This document shows, piece by piece, positions 24,996 through 33,495 of a stretch of DNA of 64,000 bases. The DNA is from Ruixingdingia sedimenti. GTDB taxonomy: Bacteria; Pseudomonadota; Alphaproteobacteria; Rhodobacterales; Rhodobacteraceae. A program made the position numbers and the translations under genes. Numbering within the stretch: position 1 is the first letter of the stretch; every line of letters starts with the position of its first letter. The stretch covers positions 1 to 64,000 of the forward strand of contig NZ_JAVKPH010000002.1 of assembly GCF_031432425.1 (NCBI RefSeq), in the 5' to 3' direction. The notes under the pieces are model-generated. The model worked only from the letters and a program-made list of their open reading frames with translations. It did no database searches and had not been told where the DNA came from.

Positions 24996-25139
24996 GCCGA
25001 CGAAATCGGGCATGGCGTGGCGGGGCTCGCCAATGGTCATGGCGATGGGTTCGCCGCCCGGAGCGTGCGCATCGAGAAGTTTCCGCAAGCGCGGAAACGC
25101 ATAATCCGGCAGGTTCGAGAACCGCTCTGGAAACGCCAT
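24984..25139 (-). pseudogene. Aminotransferase class I/II, 5' fragment
   Basis: Reading leftward from ATG at 25139, the first 52 codons give MAFPERFSNLPDYAFPRLRK, then LLDAHAPGGEPIAMTIGEPR and PDFVGRILA. This is the start of a class I/II aminotransferase of the kind often annotated near dapC. After ILA the sequence is antisense phage DNA. The catalytic lysine and most of the protein are absent, so the gene is dead at this locus. The join lies in GGCCAGGATGCG, which fits both genes. Confidence 0.8.
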
Positions 25140-25279
25140 GACTGCCTCAGGTCCGGGATCGTGTCGTCCCGGTTTGAACCGACATTAGCCGCGGAAATTG
25201 CGCCGGTCCAGAATTTCGCAACCATCCCTTGGGGTTGGGGTCGGGAAATGTGGCTTTTTTGCCCCCCCTGCCGCCGGAT
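25140..25279 (-). other. Upstream region of the broken aminotransferase gene
   Basis: A 140-bp stretch with locally higher AT content and a CTTTTTTGCCCCCCC tract. It should hold the aminotransferase promoter on the minus strand, but no clear -35/-10 pair stands out. The T-run near 25255-25261 follows the palindrome at 25280 only in the minus direction as an A-run. Confidence 0.4.
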
Positions 25280-25309
25280 CGTAGGATGGGCAATATTGCC
25301 CATCCTACG
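25280..25309. repeat. Perfect 30-bp palindrome directly after trmO stop
   Basis: Half-arm CGTAGGATGGGCAAT is followed without spacer by its exact reverse complement. The palindrome abuts the trmO stop codon (25310-25312). It could form a 13-bp stem as RNA and act as a terminator or 3' stabiliser, and it resembles dispersed REP-type palindromes. Only one copy occurs in this window. Confidence 0.7.
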
Positions 25310-25801
25310 TCAGGGGCCCTGGGTCTGGGGCGGAATGTCCACGCCGGGCAGCCAGGGCTTGAGGTCCAGAAGCGGCGTGCCGTCGAAGGCGTCGATCGCC
25401 TCGATCCCGATGCGCCCGGTGGCGGCATCCAGCGTGGTGATCCGCGTCACCGCCACCGCGACGGGATTGGGCCGCGCGGGCGAGCGCAGGGCGAAGACCC
25501 CGGTCGGGCCGGGACGGTGCGCGGGCGACTGCACGATCAGGTCGCGCCGGGCCTGCCCGGTCCAGTACAGCACGATCACCTCGGCCCCAGGCCGCAGGCC
25601 CGCCAGTCCGGCCCGAAAGTCCGCGTCGACCAGCAGGGCGAAATCGCCGCCCCGCGCGCGGGCCTCGCGCAGGTTCTTGGGGCAATCGCCGCGCGACCAG
25701 GGCGAGGCCACCCGTCCGATGAAGACCAGGGATGCATCCGCCCGCGCCGCCGGATCGAAGGGCAAGGCCACTTCGCCGGGGCGCGGGGCGTCGCCGGTCA
25801 T
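25310..25801 (-). CDS. trmO: tRNA (N6-threonylcarbamoyladenosine-37) methyltransferase, TrmO/TsaA family
   Basis: A 163-residue TsaA/YaeB-like protein. Family landmarks are FIGRVASPW (about residues 27-35), DCPKNLREAR, EVIVLYWTGQARRDLI (about 74-89) and GVFALRSPARPNPVAVAVTR (about 101-120). TrmO enzymes use SAM to methylate t6A37 of threonine tRNAs. The start at 25801 overlaps the amidase stop, showing coupling; a longer upstream frame is antisense-like. It is shorter than E. coli TrmO, lacking the C-terminal extra domain, as in many alphaproteobacteria. Confidence 0.85.
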   Translation of the reverse strand: MTGDAPRPGEVALPFDPAARADASLVFIGRVASPWSRGDCPKNLREARARGGDFALLVDADFRAGLAGLRPGAEVIVLYWTGQARRDLIVQSPAHRPGPTGVFALRSPARPNPVAVAVTRITTLDAATGRIGIEAIDAFDGTPLLDLKPWLPGVDIPPQTQGP

Positions 25802-27129
25802 TGCAGGGCCCGCTCGGCGGCCGCCCCCAGGCGCAGGAGGCGGCCTTCCTGAAAGGCGGGGGCCATGATCGAGATGCCGCAGGACGGCTGCGAGGTGGGC
25901 AGCGTCAGGACGCAGAGGCCCATCAGGTTGCCGATGCGGGTGTTGCGCAGCGCCAGAAGGTTTTCGGTCACGTAATAGTCGTTGTCGGTCATCAGGCGGT
26001 CGGCCTGCGGCGGCAGGATCGGCGAGGTCGGCAGGATTACCGCATCGAAGCCGCTGGTGCGCGCCACCCATTGCCGACGCAGCACCTCGAGCCGGCGCCA
26101 TCCGGCGACATAATCGGTGGCGGCCACCTGCGCGCCCGACCGGAACCGTTCCAGGATGCGCGAGAACATCTTCTCGGGCGCGGTTTCGATGGTGTCGCGC
26201 CAGATGCCATAGGCTTCGGCGGTGAACAGGGCGGCGGCCAGGCCCATCGCCTCGGCCACTTCCGGCGCGGCCAGGCGTTCCAGCCGGGCGCCCGCGCGGG
26301 TCAGGCGGGCGCAGGCGTCGTCAAAGCCCTTGGCGGGGGCCTGCCGCATGTCATCCAGCGCCACGGTTTCCAGCACGGCGATCCGCGCGCCGCCAAGTTC
26401 GGCCCCGGTCAGGTCAACCGGCGGCGCGGATTGCAGAGCGCCCAAGAGAAGCGCGCAATCCTCGACCGAATGGGCCAGCGGGCCGATGGTGTCGAAGCGT
26501 TCGCACAGCGGCACCACTCCGTCCAAGGGCAGAAGGCCGGAGGTGGTCTTCAGCCCGACCAGATCGTTCCAGGCCGCGGGGATGCGCACCGAGCCGCCGG
26601 TGTCCGAGCCGATTGCCGCCGGTGCCAGGCCGAAGGCGACCGAGGCGGCGGCCCCGGAGGACGAGCCGCCGGAGACGGCCTTGTCATCGTTCAGGCAGGG
26701 CGGCGAGGCGGTCACCGGGTTCATGCCAAGGCCGGAAAAGGCCAGTTCGGACATGTGGGTCTTGCCAAGGCAGACCGTGCCAGCCAGCGTGGCCTGCTCC
26801 AGCACGGCGGCATCGCGGTCTGGCGTGCGGCCGCGCAGCAGGGCCGAGCCCGCTTCGGTGGCGACGCCCGCGGTATCGAACAGGTCTTTCCAGCTGATCG
26901 GCACGCCATCCAGAAGCCCGCGCCGGAACCCCTGCTTGGCCCGGGTGGCGGCCCCCATCGCTTCGCCCCGGGCGCGGGTTTCGGTCATCCGGGCATAAAC
27001 CCGGGGCGCCAGCGGATGGGTTTCGATCCGATCGAGGAACGCCTCGGTCAGTTCGACCGGGTTGATCCGGCCCTTGCCGATTTCGCGGCCCAGATCGGCC
27101 GCCGTCATGTGGAACCAGGTTCCGCTCAT
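25798..27129 (-). CDS. Amidase (amidase signature family)
   Basis: A 443-residue amidase signature enzyme. The Ser-cisSer-Lys triad can be assigned: Lys81 in VPISWKDLFD, the cis-Ser near 157 in SGGSSSG and the nucleophile Ser180 in SDTGGSVRIPA. It hydrolyses an amide bond in the cytoplasm; the substrate cannot be read from sequence, and the GatA role is unlikely without GatB/C neighbours. The start at 27129 (MSGTWFHMTAADL) is preferred to an upstream in-frame start at 27183. It is divergent from ubiH and coupled to trmO. Confidence 0.85.
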   Translation of the reverse strand: MSGTWFHMTAADLGREIGKGRINPVELTEAFLDRIETHPLAPRVYARMTETRARGEAMGAATRAKQGFRRGLLDGVPISWKDLFDTAGVATEAGSALLRGRTPDRDAAVLEQATLAGTVCLGKTHMSELAFSGLGMNPVTASPPCLNDDKAVSGGSSSGAAASVAFGLAPAAIGSDTGGSVRIPAAWNDLVGLKTTSGLLPLDGVVPLCERFDTIGPLAHSVEDCALLLGALQSAPPVDLTGAELGGARIAVLETVALDDMRQAPAKGFDDACARLTRAGARLERLAAPEVAEAMGLAAALFTAEAYGIWRDTIETAPEKMFSRILERFRSGAQVAATDYVAGWRRLEVLRRQWVARTSGFDAVILPTSPILPPQADRLMTDNDYYVTENLLALRNTRIGNLMGLCVLTLPTSQPSCGISIMAPAFQEGRLLRLGAAAERALQ

Positions 27130-27212
27130 GCCTACCCCCAAAACACCCAACCGAACGGTAGCGACAGGTTGCAGCATGGACAATGGGCGATGGCGGGCCT
27201 AGCCATGCAGGA

Positions 27213-28442
27213 ATGGAACATGATGCCGATATCTTGATTGCCGGCGGTGGGCTGAACGGCCCCGCGCTGGCCCTGGCCCTGGCGCAGGGTGGCCTTCGGG
27301 TCACCGTGATCGACGCGCGCCCTGCCCCGGCGCGGGCCGAGGCAGGCTTTGACGGCCGGGCCTATGCGCTGGCGATTGCCTCCAAGCGGCTGTTGCAGGC
27401 GATCGGCGTCTGGACGGCGGTCGCCGGGCACAGCCAGCCGATCCTGAAGATCAAAGCCAGCGATGGCCATGCCGGCGAAGGCGCCGCGCCCTTCTTCCTG
27501 GCCTTCGATTCGGACGAGATCGAGGAAGGACCGATGGGTTTCATGCTGGAGGACCGGTTCCTTTACGCGGCCTTCCTGGCAGCGATGGCGAACGAGCCCC
27601 GGATCACCCTTCTGTCCGGCGAGACGGTCACGGCGCAGGACGCGGGGCCGCAGGAGGTGACGGTCACCCTCGCCTCGGGCCGGCAGCTGACGGGGCGTGT
27701 GCTGGTGGGCTGTGACGGGCGCGGCTCTGGTGTCGCGGCACGGGCCGGGATCCGTCGGCAGGGCTGGGGCTATGGCCAGACCGCGCTGGTGACCGCGATC
27801 CGGCACGAAAAGGACCACGACGGCACCGCGCAGCAGTTCTTCATGCCCTCGGGCCCGCTGGCGATCCTGCCGCTGCCGGGCGGGCATCATTCCAGCATCG
27901 TCTGGAGCGAGACCGACGCCAATGCCGCCGCCATCCAGGCGCTGGATGACGCGGGCTACCTGGCAGCCCTACGGCCGCGTTTCGGCGATTTCCTGGGCGA
28001 GATCGCGCTGGCCGGCGCCCGGTTCACCTATCCGCTGTCGCTGTCTTTGGCCGAGACGTTCGTGTCGCGCCGGGTGGCTCTGGTGGGCGATGCGGCGCAT
28101 GGCGTGCATCCGATTGCCGGTCAGGGCCTGAACCTTGGCCTGCGCGACGTGGGCGCGCTGGCCGAAGTGCTGGTCACGGCCGCGCGGTGGGGCGAGGACA
28201 TCGGATCGGACGTGGTGCTGGAAGGCTATCAGCGCTGGCGCAGGTTTGATTCAACGGCGCTGGCCTTGGGGATGGATGCCGTCAACAAGCTGTTTTCGAA
28301 CGACAATCCGATCTTGCGGCTGGGCCGGGACCTGGGCCTGGGCCTGGTCAGCGCCATGCCGGGGCTGCGCCGCCGCTTCATCCGGCAGGCCGCAGGTTTG
28401 CAGGGAGACTTGCCGCGCCTTCTGGCCGGAAAGCCGATCTGA
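27213..28442 (+). CDS. ubiH: UbiH/UbiF-family FAD-dependent monooxygenase
   Basis: A 409-residue aromatic hydroxylase of ubiquinone synthesis. The FAD-binding ILIAGGGLNGPALALALA (about residues 6-23), the DG motif VGCDGRGS (about 165) and GDAAHGVHPIAGQGLNLGL (about 290-308) are all present. It hydroxylates the quinone ring (C6-type activity is the usual assignment), but UbiH, UbiF and UbiI cannot be separated here. Start at 27213 is chosen because the FAD strand should be near the N-terminus. It ends 3 bp from the convergent response regulator. Confidence 0.85.
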   Translation: MEHDADILIAGGGLNGPALALALAQGGLRVTVIDARPAPARAEAGFDGRAYALAIASKRLLQAIGVWTAVAGHSQPILKIKASDGHAGEGAAPFFLAFDSDEIEEGPMGFMLEDRFLYAAFLAAMANEPRITLLSGETVTAQDAGPQEVTVTLASGRQLTGRVLVGCDGRGSGVAARAGIRRQGWGYGQTALVTAIRHEKDHDGTAQQFFMPSGPLAILPLPGGHHSSIVWSETDANAAAIQALDDAGYLAALRPRFGDFLGEIALAGARFTYPLSLSLAETFVSRRVALVGDAAHGVHPIAGQGLNLGLRDVGALAEVLVTAARWGEDIGSDVVLEGYQRWRRFDSTALALGMDAVNKLFSNDNPILRLGRDLGLGLVSAMPGLRRRFIRQAAGLQGDLPRLLAGKPI

Positions 28443-28445
28443 CCC

Positions 28446-29819
28446 CTACTCCTCGCCGCGCGGCCTGGTTTCGATGCCGGGCAACAGGCGGTAGAGGTTG
28501 CGTTCGCTGATCCCCAGCATCTCGGCCATCTCGCGGCGGTTGCCGCCGGTCATTTCCAGCGCAAGCCGCAGGTAGGCGTCGCGCAGTTCGTCCAGCGTGG
28601 GCGGGGCGTCGAAGGCCAGCCGGACCTGACCGTCGCGCTGCGGCGCCTGCTGCGGGGCAAGGCCCAGATGGGCGGGCTCGATCACCTCGGAGCCGGCGGA
28701 CAGGATGATGGCGCGTTCCACCGCGTTCGACAATTCGCGCAGGTTGCCGGGCCAGGAATGGGCGCGCAGGGCGGCCATGGCGGCCGGGCTGAACGACTTG
28801 GGCGTGTTGCGCTGGAAACTGCGGTCGGCAAGGAAGCCCCGGGCAAGGGGAAGGATGTCGTCCGGGCGTTCGCGCAGGGCCGGCAGACGGATCACGAAGG
28901 CCAGCAGGCGGAACAGAAGCTCGCTGTGCTGCGGACCGGGGCGGGCGATGTCTTCGGCCGACAACGAGGCGCCAAGGATGAAGCGCGCACGGCAGACCAG
29001 TTGGGTCGCCGATCCGACAGGGCGGTAGGCAGCGGTTTCGATCACGCGCAGCAGTTTCATCTGCAGGTCGGCAGACAACCGGTCAACGCCCGAGAGGTAG
29101 ATGCTGCCGGTGTCGGCGGCGGCCAGCAGGCCTTCGCTGCGGCGAAGCGCGCCACCGTCGCCGGTGCGGAATTCGCCGAACAATTCCTCGGCCGTCATGC
29201 CGGCTTCGCAATCGGCGGCCACGAAGCGGCCATTCGCCCGCGGCGACAGGGCATGCAGCGCCCGCGCGGCACGTTCCTTGCCGGTGCCGCCCTCGCCCAG
29301 GATCAGAAGCGGGCTGTCCGCGCCGGCGAAGAGCGTGATCAGGCGACGGACCTCGGCCATCTGCGGGGACTGGCCTTCAAGCGGCTGGTCCTGGCCACGC
29401 GTGGCCTGGGTCTGCCAGAAGGCAAGATCGCGGCGCAGGTCGATGGTGTCGAACACCCGCGACAGCGCCAGATCCAGCGCCTGTGCCGAGGCCGGCTTGA
29501 CCAGGAAATCCGAGGCCCCGGCCCGCACTGCCTGCACGGCCTGGTCGATCGACCCCTGCGCCGTCAGGACGATGGCCGGGCAGTATTCCCGCAGTTCCGG
29601 CAGGAAGGCCATGCCATCGGCATCCGGCAGGCGCAGGTCCAGCACGGCAAGTTCCGGGCGGTGATGGGCCAGTTCGCCCAGCGCATCCGCGCGCGAGCCG
29701 ACGCCCCGCGCGTCATGGCCAAGCCGGCCCAGCTGTTCGACCAGAAGCCGGTTCAGGGTGGGATCATCTTCGATGACAAGGATGCGCCGCGGGCCGGCGC
29801 CGGGTCTGGCTGGGGTCAT
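28446..29819 (-). CDS. NtrC-like response regulator with degenerate AAA+ motifs
   Basis: A 457-residue regulator. Receiver domain residues 11-125 carry Asp18/19, the phospho-acceptor Asp61 (AVLDLRLPD) and Lys108. The AAA+ domain has Walker A GEGGTGKE (175-182), but the loop normally holding GAFTGA reads GEFRTGDGGA (215-224) and the Walker B position reads SIYLSGVDRL (239-248), losing the DE pair. A Fis-type helix-turn-helix ends the protein (NRREMAEMLGISERNLYRLL). It therefore probably works without sigma-54 ATPase action, as Rhodobacter NtrC does with sigma-70. Its start overlaps the kinase stop. Confidence 0.88.
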   Translation of the reverse strand: MTPARPGAGPRRILVIEDDPTLNRLLVEQLGRLGHDARGVGSRADALGELAHHRPELAVLDLRLPDADGMAFLPELREYCPAIVLTAQGSIDQAVQAVRAGASDFLVKPASAQALDLALSRVFDTIDLRRDLAFWQTQATRGQDQPLEGQSPQMAEVRRLITLFAGADSPLLILGEGGTGKERAARALHALSPRANGRFVAADCEAGMTAEELFGEFRTGDGGALRRSEGLLAAADTGSIYLSGVDRLSADLQMKLLRVIETAAYRPVGSATQLVCRARFILGASLSAEDIARPGPQHSELLFRLLAFVIRLPALRERPDDILPLARGFLADRSFQRNTPKSFSPAAMAALRAHSWPGNLRELSNAVERAIILSAGSEVIEPAHLGLAPQQAPQRDGQVRLAFDAPPTLDELRDAYLRLALEMTGGNRREMAEMLGISERNLYRLLPGIETRPRGEE

Positions 29820-31720
29820 GGGGCGATGGCCTGGGCTGAAGGGGAACGGGCGTCCACGGCGTCCGGGTCGGGCCAGTGAACGATGAATGTGGTACCAACG
29901 CCGACCTGGCTTTGCACCGCGATGCGGCCGCCCCAGCGGGTGACGATGGCCTGGACGATCGACAGGCCAAGGCCGCGTCCGGGGCTGCCGTCGGCCCGGC
30001 GGGTCCAGAACGGCAGGAAGATGCGCGACTGGTCCTCGGGCGCGATGCCGATGCCCTGGTCGGCAATCGACAGCGCCACGTCCGCGCCGTCACGCCAGCC
30101 GCGCACCTGGACAGTGCCGCCCTTCGGCATGGCGTGAAACGCGTTCAGCGCGAGATTGGTCACCAGCATGCGCAGATCACTGTCCGACCCCAGAAGCCGC
30201 AGTCCGGGAGCGATGTCCACCTGCAGCGTGCAGCCGGTCTGACGGGCCTGGAATGTCAGGATCGACAGTGCCTCGGGCACGATGCGGTCGATGTCCAGAA
30301 GGACGGCCTCGGTCGCAGGGGGCATGCACAGGGAGAGCAGGCTGTTGGTCATCTTCAGCGTGCGCTGCACTTCGGTTTCGGCGCTGCGCAGGCGCTGGGT
30401 GGCCTCGGGTGCCCTGCCGGCGGCAAGGTCGGCCTCGGCGGCCTCAAGCAGCAGGCTGATCGAGGACAGCGGATTGTGGATTTCATGCGCAAGGCCCGCC
30501 GCCAGCAGGCCCAGCTCGGACAGCCGCTGCTCCTGGCTGAGCTTGGCCTGCAAGTCCAGGTCGCGGATCGATTCGACCACCGCCGGGATCGTGGTGCCGT
30601 CAGGGCCAGGCCAGGCAATCGGCGCGGCGGCCACTTCGACGTGCCGTTCGCCCGCAGGGCCCTGGTGCATCTGCCGGCAGGTCAGGGGCAGCCGGGCGGC
30701 CCTCGCCTCGACCAGCGGGCACAGGACCAGGGTTTCCGGGCAGGGCGTGTCGCGATGGTGCGAGGTGAGATGGCAGGGGTGCCCGATGATCTGGTCATGG
30801 CGCAGCCCGGCATGGCGGGCAAAGGCCGCGTTGGCCTGCAGGACGCGGTGATCCGGGCCAATCACCCGGATGCCATCGGGAATGGCGTCGATCAGCGCCT
30901 GCAGAATCCGCCCCGCCGCATCCAGCCGCTGCACGGTCTGGTCCAGCCGTCCGGCCATCTGGTTGAAGCTGTCGGCCAGCCGCGCGGGTTCGTCGGCACC
31001 CTGAACGGCGATGCGATGGGCAAGGTCGCCTGCGGCCAGCCGTTCGGTGCCCTGTTCCAGGAGCCGCAGCGGGGCGACGACCGTGCGCCGCAGCACCAGC
31101 CAACTGGCCAGCAGCGTCGCCCCGATCACGGCCAGTCCCAGCGAGGCCAGGGCAAGCACCGTCTGTCGTGCTTCGGCATCCAGCGCGCCGGTCGCATAGT
31201 CGACCACCAGAAGCCCGTTGACCGGATGATCCGCCATCGGCCCATGACAGACTTGGCAGGGGTCCTGGTTCAGCACCGGGTTGATCGACCGCTCGACCCC
31301 CGAGTCCTGCAGGCTGATCGCCTGCGGCTTGCGGCTTTCCAGGGCCAGACGGATCTCGGGCAGATCCAGCACCGTGCCTTCAAGCGCCGGATCCGAAGCG
31401 AAGCGGGTTTCCAGATCGGGGTTCAGGATGCGCACGGCCACGATGTTGGGATCGCGACCCAGGTCGTCGATGATGGCGTGCAGGCCGGGCAGGTCGCGCT
31501 TGAGCATGGCGTTTTCAAGCGCAGCCTGCAGCAGGCTGTTGATCTGCATAGAGGCGCGTTCCTGTTCCGAGGCGATGCGCGCACGGTAGGTGCCTGCGAC
31601 AAGGATCAGGAACAGCGCCGACAGGCAGATCAGAACCAGCGCCAGCGTGACCATGACGCGGCGTTGCAAGCGGGACGCCACCCAGAGCGTGGCCCGGCGC
31701 AAAGGGTTTGCCGCAGTCAT
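29816..31720 (-). CDS. Haem-motif membrane histidine kinase
   Basis: A 634-residue sensor kinase. A membrane helix (22-44), a periplasmic domain with a single c-type haem motif CQVCH (155-159), a second helix (about 188-210), HAMP (211-263), a PAS domain (about 268-385) with clustered Cys at 316, 327, 334 and 348, then HisKA with His412 in AGLAHEIHNPL and a full HATPase (NLALNAFHAM, GRGLGLSIV). It should sense redox state or a haem ligand in the periplasm and phosphorylate the adjacent regulator. Start at 31720 follows from the membrane helix position. Controlled by an FNR promoter. Confidence 0.88.
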   Translation of the reverse strand: MTAANPLRRATLWVASRLQRRVMVTLALVLICLSALFLILVAGTYRARIASEQERASMQINSLLQAALENAMLKRDLPGLHAIIDDLGRDPNIVAVRILNPDLETRFASDPALEGTVLDLPEIRLALESRKPQAISLQDSGVERSINPVLNQDPCQVCHGPMADHPVNGLLVVDYATGALDAEARQTVLALASLGLAVIGATLLASWLVLRRTVVAPLRLLEQGTERLAAGDLAHRIAVQGADEPARLADSFNQMAGRLDQTVQRLDAAGRILQALIDAIPDGIRVIGPDHRVLQANAAFARHAGLRHDQIIGHPCHLTSHHRDTPCPETLVLCPLVEARAARLPLTCRQMHQGPAGERHVEVAAAPIAWPGPDGTTIPAVVESIRDLDLQAKLSQEQRLSELGLLAAGLAHEIHNPLSSISLLLEAAEADLAAGRAPEATQRLRSAETEVQRTLKMTNSLLSLCMPPATEAVLLDIDRIVPEALSILTFQARQTGCTLQVDIAPGLRLLGSDSDLRMLVTNLALNAFHAMPKGGTVQVRGWRDGADVALSIADQGIGIAPEDQSRIFLPFWTRRADGSPGRGLGLSIVQAIVTRWGGRIAVQSQVGVGTTFIVHWPDPDAVDARSPSAQAIAP

Positions 31721-32026
31721 GCGCGCAACCCGAACCGCAAGCCGGGCGTGCTGCCCGACCGGCCGGCGAGAGTGAGCAGGCCGCGCCTTTGCCTCATCGG
31801 ACCCTGCGTCCGGTGGCCGAGACGTGCCGCATCCGCGCGCACGCCACCACAGCATGCCGGAAATACAGGGAAACGCGCTTCAGTTCAGGCTGCTGCACCG
31901 GCCCACACCACTGGAAAGAAGTTGCATTTGCCACATAGCGAATCCTGTGCCGTCCCGCCTTGATCGGAATCAAGATTGCGCCCTTGCCGACCGCGTTCCG
32001 GCACGAGTCCGCCCATCCGGGGCGGA
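31721..32026 (-). other. Intergenic leader of the kinase-regulator operon
   Basis: About 300 bp between torD and the kinase gene. It carries the FNR-type promoter described separately and a transcribed leader of about 200 nt (31925 to 31721). No small gene was supported in it; the open frames on both strands lack start signals. Confidence 0.5.
31932..31973 (-). promoter_or_regulatory. Class II FNR-type promoter of the kinase operon
   Basis: A perfect FNR/Anr consensus TTGATCGGAATCAA sits at 31960-31973. Reading leftward, exactly 22 bp separate it from TATGTG (31937-31932). That places the box centre at -41.5 and the start near 31925, the geometry of class II FNR activation. The kinase-regulator pair should thus be induced at low oxygen. 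Confidence 0.8.
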
Positions 32027-32815
32027 CTACCAGCTTTCCGCTATTCCCGGAACAAAGGGGCTTTCCTCGTCGGCCCGGGCCTGCCGTTCGGCGCGGCCCT
32101 CTTGCACGGCCCAGGCGTGCGGCTCGACCCTGGAGACCAGACCGGTGGTCCGTTCCAGATCCTGCCGCAGCGCCAGAAGCAGAGAGCGGGTCAGCAAGGT
32201 GGAGCCGGCGTAGAACGGCTCGCGCGCCCGCGCCGCGACACGCAGGCAGAAGTCGGGTGCCCAGGGCAGCAGATGCCGGTCCAGGAACAGCGCCGCATCG
32301 GCCAGCGACGCCGGCGTGCCCAGCGCAAGAAGATGCGCCAGGAACTGCATTTCATGCACGATGTGGTCATCCGAACGTCGGCGCCAGTCGGGCACGGTGA
32401 TGCCGTAAAAGGCATAGAAATCGCGCACGTCAAACATGGGTTGCTGGCGTTCCAGGTGATCCTCGGTCAGCCAGACCGACCCGTTGGGCGAGGCGCGGAA
32501 GCCGTGGGTCAGGTAGGCATCGGCGAAGTCTGCCGCCAGGTCGTCCGCCATGGCCTGCGGCAGCGGCCGCGGCAGACCGGCCAGCGCGCGGGCAAAGCCT
32601 TCGGCGACGGCTTCATCGCCCGATCCTTCCAGCAACAGCGCAGCCAGCGCCGGAAACTCGGCCGTCCACAGCCCTTCGATCACGGCATTGTCCACCTCGC
32701 GGTCATGCAGGCGGATGACCGGACCCAGCGCCTCGGCCCAGATCGCGTAGCGCTGCCGGTCTTCTTCCCCCAGATCGCGCAGGGGAGCGGCCGGCGGGAC
32801 CCTGTCTTCAGCCAT
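32027..32815 (-). CDS. TorD/DmsD-family molybdoenzyme chaperone
   Basis: A 262-residue all-helical chaperone. The family signature is present: ERQQPMFDVRDFYAFYGI (about residues 123-140) followed by DHIVHEMQFLAHLLALG (about 152-168). Such proteins bind the twin-arginine signal of their molybdoenzyme and help cofactor loading before export. The start overlaps the end of the iron-sulfur subunit gene by 8 bp, so it serves the DmsA-like enzyme of this operon. Confidence 0.85.
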   Translation of the reverse strand: MAEDRVPPAAPLRDLGEEDRQRYAIWAEALGPVIRLHDREVDNAVIEGLWTAEFPALAALLLEGSGDEAVAEGFARALAGLPRPLPQAMADDLAADFADAYLTHGFRASPNGSVWLTEDHLERQQPMFDVRDFYAFYGITVPDWRRRSDDHIVHEMQFLAHLLALGTPASLADAALFLDRHLLPWAPDFCLRVAARAREPFYAGSTLLTRSLLLALRQDLERTTGLVSRVEPHAWAVQEGRAERQARADEESPFVPGIAESW

Positions 32816-33482
32816 TGTCCACCCGTCCTTTCGAATGCGGCACGAACCGGATCGAGGGATTGGTCAGCTCGGGATCGGCCATCGACTTCACCTGCCGGAC
32901 GGTCTGGTCGTTGGGGCCGATGGCCTTGGTCTCGTAGGTGCCGGCGTCGATCTGGTCGATCGGGCCGATGTCGAGGACGCGCATCATGCAGGCCGAGACG
33001 CAATAGGGCTTGCGGCCCGCTTCCAGCTCGTCGATGCACATGTTGCATTTCTGGACGATGTTCAGTTCCACGTTGAACTGCGGCGCGCCGAAGGGACAGG
33101 CCGCCTCGCATTTGCGGCATCCGATGCAGAGCGTGGAGTCGATGTCCACCACCCCGTTGTCCTTGCGCTTGAAGATCGCCCCCGTCGGGCAGGCCGGCAG
33201 GCAGGCCGGTTCGGCGCAATGGTTGCACGACATGTTGACCTTGAAGGCGAAGACCTCGGGGTAGGTGCCGCCTTCGATGTATTGCACCCGGCGGAACCGC
33301 GGGCCGGCCGGCAAGCCGTTCTTGTCCTTGCAGGCGATTTCGCAAGCCCGGCAGCCGATGCAGTCCACGTTGTTGTGGACGAAGCCCAGTTGCAGGTCCG
33401 GCACCACCGGCACATAGACCTCGCGCTTCTTCTTCAGCGCGGCGGCCTTGATCTTGCCCTTGTCGAGGTTGGTGTTTCCCAT
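32808..33482 (-). CDS. DmsB-like four-cluster iron-sulfur subunit
   Basis: A 224-residue ferredoxin-type subunit with sixteen cysteines in four groups: CIGCRACEIAC, CNHCAEPACLPACP, CIGCRKCEAACP and CNMC followed by CVSAC. These bind four [4Fe-4S] clusters and wire the molybdenum subunit to its electron partner. The segment DLQLGFVHNNVDCIGC parallels DmsB. There is no signal peptide, so it would be exported with the catalytic subunit by the Tat route. It lies 13 bp after the catalytic gene. Confidence 0.9.
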   Translation of the reverse strand: MGNTNLDKGKIKAAALKKKREVYVPVVPDLQLGFVHNNVDCIGCRACEIACKDKNGLPAGPRFRRVQYIEGGTYPEVFAFKVNMSCNHCAEPACLPACPTGAIFKRKDNGVVDIDSTLCIGCRKCEAACPFGAPQFNVELNIVQKCNMCIDELEAGRKPYCVSACMMRVLDIGPIDQIDAGTYETKAIGPNDQTVRQVKSMADPELTNPSIRFVPHSKGRVDNG

Positions 33483-33495
33483 GATTTCCGCCCCC

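Noticed and set aside
25140..25868. Continuation of the DUF2163 frame to 25868
   Set aside because: After 24995 the frame reads antisense aminotransferase and trmO sequence; it is open only by chance.
29876..31963. 695-codon plus-strand ORF opposite the histidine kinase
   Set aside because: Shadow of a gene with clear domains and its own FNR promoter; no ribosome site or domain on the plus strand.
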